Of a DNA stretch of 64,000 nucleotides, positions 1 to 11,935 are shown piece after piece. Source of the stretch: Leuctra nigra (lineage: Eukaryota > Arthropoda > Insecta > Plecoptera > Leuctridae); NCBI GenBank assembly GCA_934045905.1, contig OW203765.1, forward strand, positions 19,035,409 through 19,099,408. Reading direction: 5' to 3'. The position numbers were made by a program, and so were the translations under genes. Each line of letters starts with the position of its first letter. The stretch's first letter is position 1. The notes beneath the pieces are model-generated. The model saw only the letters and a list, made by a program, of their open reading frames with translations. It made no database searches and was not told the origin of the DNA.

Positions 1-123
1 GCACCAAACACAATTTTTCGTATTAACCAATTCGGAAATGGCGTATTTTTTAAAAGTATTTAGTCATTGTTGCTCCAATGTGTGTTACAAGTTGTGTAAA
101 TAAACTAAAAAAATAAGTGATAT

Positions 124-522
124 CCCCATAAAAAAACACTCCGTGTAAAAATACCAGCCAAGTCTCTTTAACTATAAAAAAATAGAAGAAATCTAAAAAT
201 TCAGCACTGAAAAGTAGTGATATCAAAAAATGAGCCAAGTCAAAACTTAATTTTAAAAACCAAAATATACTTGGCGCATCGTTTTTAAGGGCATTATAGG
301 TATATTATATATATTTAGGTACATTTGATTTTTGGCATATGCTTCTATACTATTTATATACACGATGCGCCAAGTATATTTTGGTTTTTAAAATTAAGTT
401 TTGACTTGGCTCATTTTTTGATATCACTACTTTTCAGTGCTGAATTTTTAGATTTCTTCTATTTTTTTTTATAGTTGAAGAGACTTGGCTGGTATTTTTA
501 CACGGAGTGTTTTTTTTATGGG
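124..522. repeat. Large inverted repeat (foldback element)
   Basis: Arms of about 160 bp (124-282 and 362-522) are nearly perfect reverse complements around an AT-rich loop of about 79 bp. Ends read CCCATAAAAAAACACTCC and the complement. No clear target duplication was found and no protein is encoded. It lies upstream of the first recognisable zinc-finger exon. Confidence 0.7.
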
Positions 523-720
523 TCAATCAATAAGTACACAAAAAAATTATGAAGATCTGAGACTATGCCTCGATCGCTCCAGCCACCTTAAATATGCATG
601 GGATGGCTCCTAAAATTCAAATGTTTCACTGTTGCTCATGCAATACACTGAATCATAGTCATCATGCTCATGTGCTCATGTGGCTACACCAATAACTAAA
701 TTCCTTCTTTTATCCCCCAG

Positions 721-3700
721 GACCTCACGGCTCCACATGGGTTGAAATTGAAGATCACCTAAGAAATTCAAAACGTTTCCCGGATGATGTCCTCCACGAT
801 ACATTGCTGAAGATAATTCTGGAAGGATTAACAAAAAATCTCATTACGCAGAACACTACATTCAGAACATTCGAGGTGAGAATTAAAAGTGTGCGAAAAA
901 TTAATTTTGACAATTATTTGAAGCTAAATCTGAAGACTCACGACAGTTTAAAATGCATGATATGGGCATCAATTCAATTTCAATTGATTTTTCAACATTC
1001 CTTCTTGAATAAGGTACAGTACTACACCATACTATTGCCATATATTATGGCAACTGGCAATTCAAGCTATTTCGGTCCCCCGCCCCCAGATCAAGCTGGA
1101 TTCCCATTTCGATATCTAACACATTACTTCTGACAGATATTTCAAACATTAAAATGTCAGTAAGTTATCTATACTGATTGCGCTGGAATTGGAAAAATAA
1201 AATAAAATGTTAGTCTAAATGTCCATAAGAGACGATTGAAATTGATTTGACCATTTTGATTTTCAGATTGTCGATGAGATGACAGCACATTTGCCTTTGC
1301 CCACGTCGTGTAAGTTTCACAAACTGCTTTCTCATTTCATATAGTTCTGGGTCGGATTTTGATAAATAAATAAATAAATTATGAAACAAAGGGTTATATG
1401 AGTTAAGGTGGCTGGAGCGATCGACTATTTTTTCAGATAGTATTCATTTTTGCTGTACTCATTCTATGGCATACCCTAAACAACACATAAAAAAAATATA
1501 ATACTTCCCGTGAATAAAGAGAATAAAATTCTTCTAGTTTTTGAGAGAGGCGAATCAGACGTATTTTCCCCATGTTATCTTATGGCAGGCTTGAAAAATT
1601 TGCTACAAATGAAGATTTTATTTAATTGATCCGAGAGATTTTTACAAAACGCATAAAATTAGAATCTTTGATCAATTTACTTTCATTGAAAAAATATAAA
1701 CCAATATCATCGTGTGCTAAATAAAAAGTTATAGGCGATTCAATTCAAATTGCGAATCAAGTCAAAATACTTTTGGCAACACGGGAGTGCTCAAGGTAGT
1801 TAGAAGGCACTAAATGCCTACCTACTAAAGATACCTCGACTTTTCTTGAAAGTAAACTGTTGCAGTTAAGCCGGGTAGGACCAACTTTGGATTAAGATAA
1901 TTATCGGTAGTTGGAATTGAGTGAATCCTATTGGCTGTGAAATTCGCGCCAACTGGATTCATTGGTTAACCATCGATAGTTAACTTAATCCAGAGCTGGT
2001 CCTACCCGGCCTTAAAAGTTGCAGGTGTAAGCTCAGCAAGCTCAGCCATCATGATTCCGCACAAATTCAAATTAACTAATTACGATGTTGCCATATTGTA
2101 CCGTATTGTTAAAATTTTATAATAATCTTCAATTAACTTGTTTGGGGCAGTAATATAGGTGTAACTGCTCTAAATAATAAGAAATTGTATAAATACCATG
2201 AAAATGTTGTCTATTTCAACTACCCAGTATATTATGAAAGTAAATTATGTGCTGAAAGAATTGATTGTTTATACTTAATAAATTAGTGAAAGCTCTCCAA
2301 TATACTTTAGAAAACCGATCGATCCAGCCTCCTTAATTTACTCTAAAGCTTTCCGGCCCAGGGGGGAGGGTCTCCTTGTATGTAAAACGATGTTTGTATG
2401 TTTCCGAATCTGTATAGACAAGTGCGAGTTCTGCAAAATACGTTTCGGAGGGCATGCTGCAGCATTGAAGTTCATTCATCACATCGATGAGTGTCACGTG
2501 CAAATTGTACGCAAAGAAATTAATTACGAAGAATACATTTGCCGCATATGCAATTTTTCAACAACCAGCACTTATCATTTGAAGAAGCACAATGTGCTTC
2601 ACCACCGAAACGCAGGTGAAGGTGCGTATTAATGATAACATGTTTACATACCACTGTATAAGTGCCCAAAAAATCCCCCTGATTTAAAGCTCACTTTTGT
2701 CGACACTATTATGGATAGGATTATGAAATTTGTACACGTATTAAAACATATTAAAATGTAATATGTGAAAGTAAGAGTTGAAGAAACAGATTAAAACAGA
2801 CGAAATTAACGTGTTTGATGAAATGATTTAAAATTGCACAAATTACCTACATTTTCATATTTGTTCTATGTGAAACAAAAGAAAGCCATCAGAGCTCTAT
2901 TTGGATTAAAATATCACAAAAATTCTTTCATCAAACCGGATTGTAAACCACACTTTATCAAACATAAGATTTTAACCCTACCCTGCATATATATTCTGGA
3001 ATCAATTCTTGCCTTTAGATTATATGGAGACGCAATACAAAACAAAGATATTATACATGTTCAGTCACAATACTCAAAAAAACTCTCCATACATAATTAC
3101 ACAACTTCACGACAAATTGCGGGATGAATTAAAGAAATTAACAAACACTCAGAATTAAAAGAAGAAGTAACAAAGTCATATTTCTCGATAGAAGAATTTT
3201 TGATGGCCAAGTTAGATTAGTAAAATTTTATTTACTGATTTTAATTTCATTTAGTGTTTATTATTTTTTTAGATTTTAGATTATAAATAGGTTAGTGCAT
3301 AATTATAATAATTATTATTGTTTTCCATCCTACTCCAATTTAAAGTTTAATCTTTAGGAGTCAGACATACATGTTATAATGTACTGTTTGGAAATAAAAT
3401 CTTTCTTTATCTTTTATAGTTTTGATGAGAGATTTTGATGTAACCTCTCAAAAAGGGGGTTTGCGCCACCCGGTATTATCCATTCCTTCTTAATATTTAG
3501 AGTGGGTAGAATCATAAATAAGAGAGACTGGGGCTCAGTGGGCCAATTTGTACGAATTATTTTATTGTGACTAAAATAATTAAAGGGATACTGTTTTAAT
3601 AACTATGCAGTGTATCTCCAATCTTTCTGAAACATACATTATTATTTATTATGTATTGTCTTGAAAGGTTTGAGCCAGGGGTTTGAGGTTCTTTTTTTTA

Positions 3701-6700
3701 AACAACTATAACTATAAGTTAAGTGGTGGGGCATAATGTATGCATGCCCCAAGTGGTGGGGCATAGTGGGTCGGGGTATGGGGTGCAGTGGGCCGGAGTT
3801 TGGGTATGGTGGAACATACACAATTAAAATTTTAATAAACTTATAAAAAGCAATCCATTTATACCAGCATCTTCAGTCTCCACTACAAACATGAAACAAT
3901 TCGAGAAAAGGAAGGATGTTTGTAAGTTTCATAGATCACTAAAGTACGTTCTACAAGGACCTTTCAGCGCCTGAAGGCAAATGCCAAAATACAAACGCCA
4001 ATAAAATGCTGTATACACCTCAGAAATGTGGATTTTCTTTTGTCCCCAATTTTTATGAGGTGAGGAAGAGGTAGTGTCAGAAAACTAGCCAAAATTAGTG
4101 ATGGAAAATAGGAATTCTAAATCTAAAATAGATTTTTCGCTGTTGCAAATTCCTTGTAGAAAGTTCTGTAGTTCATAGGGAAGTGACATTGAAGGGTTCG
4201 AGGGCATTATAGTATTTACAGAATGTTTCAATCAAAATAAGATAATATGTAATGGAAGTATTGAGTAAATCTCCGATTAGTTGAGAATTTTTATTGAAGT
4301 CCTATTCTTTTGCATTGACACCCCATGTTTAAATACTTTTTGTTATAGCAATATTAATGTAAAAAATATGTATTTTGAAAGCACATACACATCATTACCG
4401 GATTACACGTGACCTCTATCACAATAAAACCATTTTGTTCATAATTATATGAGACATCCTTGAGGCACATTTCAAACAAATTGGACATAATATCAATTTG
4501 ATATCAATTGATAGTCCATAGAGTAGTCTGTCATCATCATAGGGCTACATAATGGAACAGGTTGGCTGAGTGGAAACACTCTGAACTTGTATTCCGGAGG
4601 CCCGGGTTCGATTCCCGCGGCCGTCCTTCCTGACTGGGGTTTTTTCGTGGTATTCCCTCAGTCGACAGGCAAATGCTGAGAAGGTACCCTACTTATAGGC
4701 CACGACCGCCTCCTACCCACCTTCCATCTTTACCTACTCCACCGCGTAGAGAACAGCTATCTTCACACTATTAAGCTTACGGTGTGAACACTTCAATGAT
4801 CTACCATTGGCTCCCGTGAATACGGACTACGGGTGGAATACGCAGAAAAAAATGCTATAAAATCGACCCTTGGTCAGTCTGCACCCTAGCCGATCGCAGC
4901 GCTAAGTTCGCTGGTGGCGATCCCGGAACTAATCTAGGCAATCATTTTATTTCTTGAGTGATAGTCAATGGCGCGAGCTGTCAAATGCCGTCTTTTAGGT
5001 TATTTGCTGTTTGGTGAATAATAAGTAAGTGAAAATGCTTGTATTACATGTTAATTATTACAATCAATAAACTAAACACATTTTTACACTGATATCAACC
5101 CTTTTAATTTCATCTGATCGTTATCTAAGTTGTTTAAGTTCTAATTTATACATTTGATTTTGAATTAACCCGCTAAAATTCAGGTTAGTTCGATTTTCTA
5201 ACACCAACCATGGTGCTTAGAGAGCGCTGCGAACGGCTGGTAGCCGCAGCCAATCCACTCTATAGACCTGGCCATATTTAGCATTGGAGCCTGTTTCACG
5301 TCTCAAGCCCGTCTGATCTCACCTTAAATTTAATAGTGTGAAGATAGCTGTTCTCTACGCGGTGCCTACTCTTCACCATCATCTCCCAATCATCATCATT
5401 ATCATTCATCCGTCGCCATTAGCCTCGCTGCAGAACAGTGCGACGTTAAACCCCAGACAAAAAAATCATCTGTTGGGAATCTATGATTTGCATACACATA
5501 TATTTCTTCGCTGAACTTATCTTAAAACTTAGTCGGCTATCTCTAAATCAGCGTGACGTCAGAAAGTCTATACAGCTCAACAAAGCGTTATTTCTTGGAG
5601 TTTTGTGATTCCATCCAACAAATGACACTTCTTGCCCTTTATTTGAGAATTCTTTTGTCCCTAGTGATTGTCGAACAAAAGGGGGCAGGAAGAATGGTTA
5701 CGGCGCTCGTTGCACGCTCGCAGGTAGGTATTTCCTCGGAAATATGATCTCACTTTATAGTCTTTCGGGCATCAGTGTTTCAAAGATCGAGATACAGGCT
5801 TCGTGTATTTCAGTGTTCCATCTATCTCTGGGCGTTGTAGCAGACCCTAGATTACTTTTTGAAATACGTTGATTGGTTCAAATTTAAAAAAATCTATCTT
5901 CCGATTGGTCCGATCAATTTGAAATTTTGTTTACTTTGACTCAAAACTTACAAAGTTTTGGCCAAATATCCCGATAGGTTAAAATTGAAACAAATGATGA
6001 TCAAGACCAACATTATTATCTCATATTTAACACATTTCCAATCCAATCCAATCGGTCAAGTATTTATTGTCATTTAAAGAGTTTAGTATGGTTTGTCAAA
6101 AGAGATTTCTGGAAAAAGTACGTAGGTAAGTCACGACACAATAGATCTGTTATTCAACCAGTGTTTATATGGAGATTGGAAATGCAAAGAAAATCGTATT
6201 GTGTCGCATCTTGTATCGTGTTTGGCTGGGGATGTTGCACGTATCTGTGCTCGCTCATCAACGCGTTTCACTGAGCGTTTTCCTAGTAATACATGGTGAA
6301 ACGCGTTGTTAAGAGTCTTGATTCCAGGCATATCCAAGGGAGTGGGGGATCAAGCACCCTCTGGACCATTTAGACCATCTTTTCTGTTTCCAGCCAAATC
6401 CTCTCATAGGTTAAAATTTAAAACCATCTTTCCTGTGATGTTTGAAATTTAAACTAGAACCGTTTGCCCATTCGATCAACTAAAAACTTTCCATGAATAT
6501 TGGGACCAACATTTTTTTTTTTGCCGATTTGCTGACACTTTGGTTTACATAGTGATGTTTTGGTAACGCTTTGGTTTGCATTGGAAAAGCTTTGTTTACA
6601 TTTGTTTGGTGATGCTTTGGTATAATGGTGATGCTTTGGTTTACATTTGTGATGCTTTAGTGACGTTTTTTTTTTATCAATGCGATGGCAAATTGGTTTG

Positions 6701-9700
6701 GTTTTGGTTTATAAATGCATCACCAAAGCATGGCCATTTTGAAATAAACGAACCTAAATGATAATGGTTTGGGTTGCTTTTTGTTCAAGTTTTTGGTTTA
6801 CTTCGGTTTACTTTTGGCTATCATTTTTTGGTGATGTTATTTTTCTACTAGGAGGGCACACTCCGTCTCTTGGACGAACCCTCTACTTCGTCACTGCCTC
6901 AAGTTGACGTTAAGAAAAGCAACTCGACCGCTGTGCCGACAGCGACTGTCGACACGCCGACGTTCAAGACCGAGACCGAGGAGGAAACCCCGACTTCGTC
7001 ACTGCGTCAAGTTGACGTTAAGAATAGAATAGAATAGAATTTTCTTTATTTTTGCATTATATCAGATACACTGTACAGGCATAAGATTTAATACACAGAA
7101 AAAGGCGAGGTTCGCAAGGATTTGCGTTCTTCCACCCTGCCTGCTGAAATAGTAATTTTAACATTAACATATAAGTAATTTTAACATTATCATTATCAAT
7201 ATCAGTTTAGTAAGTAATTAATTAATTATTATTACTTGTTAATTTTAGAATAGATTATCAATTTTAACATTAACATTAGGTATCAGTATCATTATAAGTA
7301 ATTATTTTTACCTACCTACTTGATAATTTTATAATAGGTAGGTTAAGTAGTTAAAAGTATCATTATCATTATTTTATTATGGTTTGACTAATTATTATGG
7401 TAATTATAGCCAGGTAACAAGATAATGAGTAATAAAGAGTGACAGTGTCATACTAAATAAAGTATGCTAAAAAGATACATACTACATAACTACTACATAA
7501 GTTAAAAGTATCATTATCATTACCTTTTTTATTTTTTTATTATGGTTTGACTAATTATTATGGTAAGTTATAGGTAACAAAATAATTAGTAATAAGAAGT
7601 GACAGTGTCATACTAAATAGAGTATGCTAAAAAGATACATACTACATAGGATATGTGCCTACACAAATTGGATAATGAGATGGTTATGTAGGTAGTACAT
7701 ATTATATTAATAATAAAAATAGCATCACGTGTTGGTACCTATATTAAACTTAAACTTAGTGCTGATTATTCAGTCTTAAATATCTTAAATATAGTCAGTT
7801 CGTTGTATGTATATACATTTTGATTGTGTCGTGATAGTTACATTGACATTGACTCCTACATTGACTTCTACTTTACATTGACTCCTCTAGGTATTCTTGC
7901 ACAGAGTAATATGCTTTAGAGTTTAAGAGTTGTTTTAGGTGATGTTTAAACAATGTACTGCTAGTGCCTAGATGGGATTTTACGGAGTTTGGGAGGTGAT
8001 TAAAGAGTTGACTTCCAGCATAGCTAGGTCCTTTTTTGAAAAGGTGCAGGTTGTGTTGTACGTTATGAGAATCGTTTTTTCTACGCGTATTATGGTCATG
8101 AATGGCGCTATTTTCTTGGGTGATATTTGCTGTTATTTTTGCATAGACTATAGTTTTATATATGTATAGGCTTGGGAGGGTCAGGATATTCAGATTTTTG
8201 AAATGTTCTTTGCATGAGGGTAGTGTAAAGTCGGTCGTCTTACATGACTCCTCACAGGGTTGTGGAAATGCATGTGTTTTACATGACTGTAGTTTGTTAA
8301 TATTCATAATTATTCTAATTGCCTTTTTTTGAAGGGTAACACACGCTGTATATTTTTCCTGGATGAGTTTCCCCATACTTGAATCGCGTATCCTAAATGG
8401 GATTCAATTAGGCTATGATAAACAATTGTCAAGAGTTCTTTATCATTGTATAATTTGAGTTTCCTTAAGACATACAGATTAGAGCTAATTTTGTTGCATA
8501 GGGTGTCAATGTGTTCATTCCATTTTAGGTGACTGTCTACTGTGATTCCCAAGAAAGTTGTGTGGTATTCCTGAGTGATTTCGGTTTCGTTCTGTCCCAT
8601 TCTAAATTTGATTTGTTCAGGTTCCATTTTTGAGGATTGGAATACTAAGTGTTTTGTTTTTGTTTCGTTTATGAGTAGGTTATTAGTCTTCAGCCACTGT
8701 ACAATAATATTTGATTCTATAAAGGCGTTGATTTCAAGTTGGCTAAGTAGGGAATGGGAAGTACATATTGTTGTATCATCAGCATATTTTATTATTTTTG
8801 TTTGGTCTGAGGACTTGACTTGAGCTATATCGTTGATTAGGATGTTGAATAGTAGCGGCCCAAGGACTGAGCCTTGTGGTGCTCCCATTGAGGTTTTTGT
8901 GACACTTGATCTAATACTGTTTATTTCTACATATTGCTCTCGATCAGTGAGGTACGAGTGTATCCACTGTAGTGCAGCCCCTTTAATGCCATAAGAATAT
9001 AATTTACTGATTAATATTGTGAAGTCTAGGCAATCGAAGGCCTTTGCTAAATCCATAAATATTGCAGTTACTTTCTTGTGTTGGTCTAGTTCGGTTATAA
9101 TGTGGTCTACTAGGGTGCATATGGCAGTTTCTGTCGAGCGGCCTTTCCGGAAGCCATGTTGTTCATTTGCAAAGAGGAAGTTGGATTCTAGATACATTGT
9201 AATTTTATTTAGCATTGCTGTTTCGAATATTTTAGAGAAAGCGTTAAGTAGAGAAATGGGTCTGTAATTCTCTTTGTTTTTTGGGTCACCTTTCTTCTTA
9301 TATATTGGTATTATTTTTGCCTCTTTGGCTCCGTGAGGGAAGGTGCCCTCTGCGAATGAACAATTAATTAGATATGTAAGGGGGAAAGATAGCGATGATG
9401 CGCATTTTCTTAAAATAAATGGGGGTATGCCATCTGGGCCAGATGATCTTTTGGGTTTTATTTTCCAAATGATATTTTTCACTTCATTATCGTGACTGGT
9501 TTTAATTCCATAATAGACAACGTTTCAGGGAGAGGTGTAAAGATTTCGCATGTTTTCTTTTGTTCCATTCTAATTAGATTAGGGGCAATTGTAGTGAAGT
9601 GATTGTTGAGTATATTTGCTATGTCCAGGGGGTTGTTGTGTTCTTTCCCTCCTGTTTCCTCTAAAGATATGGTTTTTTGCCTTTTACTATTTTGATTTTT

Positions 9701-10394
9701 TGCTGTTCTTTCTTGATTTATTATTTTCCAAGTTGTTTTGCTAAGATTATCTGATGTTCTGATTTTATTTTTAATATGGCTTATTTTTGTTTTTCTGATG
9801 AGTTTTTTGTATTTTACTTTAATTGTTTTTAATTCCTTTTGGATGGATGTGGATGGAGTGCGCTTCATTCGAAGTGCAACCTTCTTCATATCCTTTCTTA
9901 CTTGTAGTATATCTTTTGTTATCCATGAGTTATGTTTTCTGTTTGCATTGTCTCTGATTTTGTACCTCCGAAGTGGGAATGATTCATTAAAGGCTGAGAT
10001 TACTTTGTCACTGAAGGTGTCGTATTTACTAGTTATAGTTGTGTTGTCTTGTAAGCATTCCCAATTTTGTTTCATTAGTGTTTCATTAAACATTTGTATG
10101 TTGGCGTCGTTAAATTTCCTTGATTCTGTGTATAGTGCCTGCTTTTTGTTTTGCGCTTTTTGTGCAGTTGTGTGGGGTGATTGTAAAGTAATAGATTGTG
10201 CTTCATGGTCTGATATGGCAGTGGTGATTACACAAGATTTAAACATATTATTGTCCAGGTTTGTAATTATATTATCTATACACGTTTTGGATGTGTAGTT
10301 TGTTGAGGTTGCTAAAAGCAACTCGACCGATGTGCCGACAGCAACTGTCGACACGCCGACGTTCAAGACCGAGACGGAGGAGGAAATCTCGTAG
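721..10394 (+). CDS. C2H2 zinc-finger protein of unknown identity (5' partial, last exon split by a LINE)
   Basis: I do not recognise the gene. Exons joined by phase: 721-875, 1267-1309, 2418-2615, 5665-5723, 6852-7022, with the rest of the last exon resuming at 10314-10394 after a LINE. Each has an AG acceptor and GT donor and the phases 2/0, 0/1, 1/1, 1/0, 0 fit without a stop. Exon 2418-2615 encodes two fingers: CEFC followed by a looser His pair, and a classic CRIC-x12-H-x3-H finger, so nucleic-acid binding is likely. The last exon is acidic and Thr/Ser-rich and holds two copies of a 36-residue unit (TSSLPQVDVK...TETEEE). The 5' end lies outside the window. As written, the frame runs from the second copy into the LINE and stops at 7035-7037 after NRIE; the original stop is TAG 10392-10394. 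An alternative donor at 2622 would add two residues. The joining of exons at 5665 and 6852 is inference from phase and splice signals; no transcript was seen. Confidence 0.55.
1869..2011. mobile_element. PIF/Harbinger-like MITE
   Basis: A 143-bp element with terminal inverted repeats beginning AGCCGGGTAGGACCA, flanked by the 3-bp direct repeat TTA (1866-1868 and 2012-2014). A TWA target duplication with short TIRs is typical of non-autonomous PIF/Harbinger elements. It lies in the intron before the zinc-finger exon. Confidence 0.6.
2857..3412 (+). mobile_element. 3' fragment of a jockey/CR1-like LINE
   Basis: The plus-strand frame contains QKKAIRALFG and ILTLPCIYI, matching in pattern the carboxy end of the LINE reverse-transcriptase protein found at 7023-10313 (QKKAIRIIMN, ILTLPSLYIY). 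The fragment ends in an AT-rich tail with AATAAA and a CTTTCTTTATC stretch. It is truncated at 5' and has a stop within the protein remnant, so it is a dead copy sitting in an intron. Confidence 0.6.
4554..5465 (+). mobile_element. tRNA-derived SINE, interrupted by a TIR element
   Basis: SINE parts are 4554-4739 and 5365-5465. The head has a box A (TGGCTGAGTGG) and a box B (GGTTCGATTCC) as in tRNA genes, followed by a unique body and an A-rich tail. A near-complete sister copy is at 62248-62528. The body is split by an inserted element at 4740-5364. It is not a tRNA gene: the acceptor stem is not closed and the sequence is repeated with a body. Confidence 0.75.
4740..5364. mobile_element. TIR DNA element inserted in the SINE, 7-bp target duplication
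   Basis: Terminal inverted repeats of about 34 bp begin CACCGCGTAGAGAACAGC. The SINE sequence CCTACTC is duplicated on both sides (4733-4739 and 5365-5371), so both insertion and target are clear. Length is 625 bp and it has no coding capacity. Superfamily is uncertain; 7-8 bp duplications occur in P-like and hAT elements. Confidence 0.65.
5860..6286 (+). mobile_element. Degenerate copy of the Helitron-like dispersed repeat
   Basis: From the GATTGGTTCAAATTT motif to a terminal CTAG followed by T (6283-6287), this matches the repeats at 25131-26042 and 26861-27867. The 3' hairpin (AACGC...GCGTT) before TTTTCCTAG is kept. A further scrap of the same repeat lies at about 6376-6510. It sits in the zinc-finger gene's last intron. 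Confidence 0.5.
6520..6850. repeat. Imperfect repeats of GATGCTTTGGTTTACATTTG type
   Basis: Short degenerate direct repeats around the words TTTGGTTTA and GTGATGCTTTGG fill the stretch before the last zinc-finger exon. They supply a T-rich tract for the acceptor at 6851. No other content was seen. Confidence 0.45.
7873..8376 (-). pseudogene. LINE RT carboxy-terminal domain, out of frame with the RT core
   Basis: This 167-residue frame continues the RT protein after a shift near 8350. It contains QKKAIRIIMN, ILTLPSLYIYKT and GPSYAGSQLFNHLP, the usual tail of jockey/CR1-type RT proteins, and stops at 7873. It is followed by about 850 bp of AT-rich 3' UTR. Confidence 0.7.
8310..10313 (-). pseudogene. 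LINE endonuclease-end and reverse transcriptase reading frame (frameshifted)
   Basis: Segment 10313 to about 9480 encodes the end of an EEP-type endonuclease and a basic linker. Segment 9482-8310 encodes the RT fingers and palm with YADD catalytic residues. The remaining segment, 8376-7873, in another frame, encodes the carboxy domain. The first two frames meet at a one-base shift near 9480. The first 85 or so bases of the open frame extending beyond 10313 are the reverse complement of the host exon, not LINE sequence. Confidence 0.75.
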
Positions 10395-10560
10395 AGCATA
10401 GACGACTAGCCGCCGCCACCCGAGAAAACGAAGGAAATTGCAGCCTGGGCAAGTCAATAAATTTCGATTATGAAAATTAGAATTGGTCGTTGAACAATTG
10501 TTGTAAAATTGTGTGTGTGATGTTATGCCAGGCCAAATAAATCATTAATAAATATTACCT
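10395..10560 (+). terminator. 3' UTR and poly(A) signals of the zinc-finger gene
   Basis: After the TAG at 10392-10394 there are two AATAAA hexamers, at 10536-10541 and 10547-10552, in AT-rich sequence. They fit a transcript end near 10,570 and support the view that 10314-10394 is the genuine last coding segment. Confidence 0.45.
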
Positions 10561-11935
10561 AAATACAAATGTTTAATCATTTTTTTCATTAGGGTTGGGT
10601 GAACCGGTTCGTAACCCGAACCGAACCGGTGATTTCCTAGACATAGATACAAGTCCAAGATAATACAAGATAGAGAAAGAAAGACACTTTATAAATCCGT
10701 TTGTTAATAGGTATACTGCATAAAATACCACCCAGAAAATGGCGATATTTCTGGACTTCCGCCCTTCTCCTTCTGAGGCATACAGTGATCAATTTGGAAA
10801 GAGATGAGTGCTCAGAGAATAGTGCAAGCAAAGCGTGGATGTTGATGAACTTGAATTACACGTCGAGAGCCACGGCGTCCGATACTCCATGTCTTGTATT
10901 CCAGTGATGTTCAGTTTCATTGTTCATGACTGAGTGATTAGTGATTTATTCATCAGCTTTCATAGTGAATATCATGGGCATCCAGAGAAAGGGGATGGGG
11001 GGGGGGGGTCGAAGTGGTTCGATTGCCCCTCCGTCTGGAATTCCCCTAAGACCGAAAAATTAAGACGATACAATATTAGAAAAAAAATGTGTTATGATTT
11101 GTTTGCCCTATTCAGAGAACAGTGAATGCTTTGACCATCAATTATGATTTTTGGTAATTTCTGATTGATCATTATATTCATCATTTTAAAAAGTTTAATA
11201 AATATATTGATCAGATTTTATAAATTGTATCATTTCCTAGCTTTTTTCGGTTAAAAAACGCACCAAAAGCCAGTAATGCAAACCCAAATTTTCCGGGGTT
11301 GTGCGTACTGGACCCAGATGTGGGGGTCTTCTCCCAAATCCCTCATTGAACTTTGACAACTTGCCCCCCCCCCCCCCTGCCCCGGGAGAAATCCTGAAGT
11401 CGCCCATGTGAATAATTTAAATTAATTTCTTCTTCTTTCGTTACATTAGACAATAGATCAAGATCAGCAACTTTTATACATCACATTAATTTGCAAACCA
11501 ATCTGGAGCCGATTTTTTACTAAAAAAGAATTATGAGCATCAAACCCCTGGTAATGGAGCCTTTTGTCTGTGTATGTATTACATTCCCTTCCTCTTGCGG
11601 AATAGGTAGTAGGTACTTATCTACTTGGTTGGAATTAACATTACTAAGCTAAAATGTACTTTGCAGCTTCATTGACTACAGACAACTCTTGAAGAAGTAG
11701 GGAAGCATTATATTGCCAAGTCTTCAAGTGTTTTTACCAAAAATAAGACAACACATTCTTGAAGACTTTTTACAAAGTTATTATATTTATATATTTTGAT
11801 TCGCAGATGCATGAAAAACGAGTCTAACAAAACATAGTAGACCTATAAATGAATTGAGAAACTCGTTCGTTCATACTAAATAAAACATACTTTTATTTTA
11901 AGGGTAAACTATAAGATCATGTAGGAAAGGTGTAA
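10561..11935. other. Intergenic stretch, no gene seen
   Basis: AT-rich sequence with short poly-G/poly-C runs near 11000 and 11365 and a scrap of the GGACTTCCGCCCTTCT repeat near 10751 that recurs at 54.8-60.8 kb. The short open frames overlap on both strands and have no recognisable domain. Confidence 0.4.

Larger units (their letters stand above)
7023..10313 (-). mobile_element. Non-LTR retrotransposon (LINE, jockey/CR1-like), 5'-truncated
   Basis: About 3.3 kb, read on the minus strand from 10313. It starts inside the endonuclease domain (CIDNIITN, then ISDHEAQ), continues through a linker into a reverse transcriptase (SSGPDGIPP, FMDLAKAFDCLD, PQGSVLGPLLFN, YADD) and ends in a carboxy domain with GPSYAG. 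The 3' end is AATAAAG, AATTCT and a short run of TTCTA units. Two frameshifts, near 9480 and near 8310-8376, break the frame, so it is a dead copy. The junctions fall exactly between host AAG and AAA codons, with no clear target duplication. A 3'-end fragment of the same family is at 29707-29840. Confidence 0.85.

Noticed and set aside
4554..4625. tRNA gene on the plus strand (box A and box B present)
   Set aside because: The same head with the same downstream body occurs at 62248, so it is a SINE; the cloverleaf ends do not pair well.
6131..6337. Small minus-strand open frame
   Set aside because: Falls across the Helitron-like repeat end; no coding signal.
9738..10298. Plus-strand open frame of 186 residues
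   Set aside because: Antisense shadow of the LINE protein; low-complexity hydrophobic sequence.
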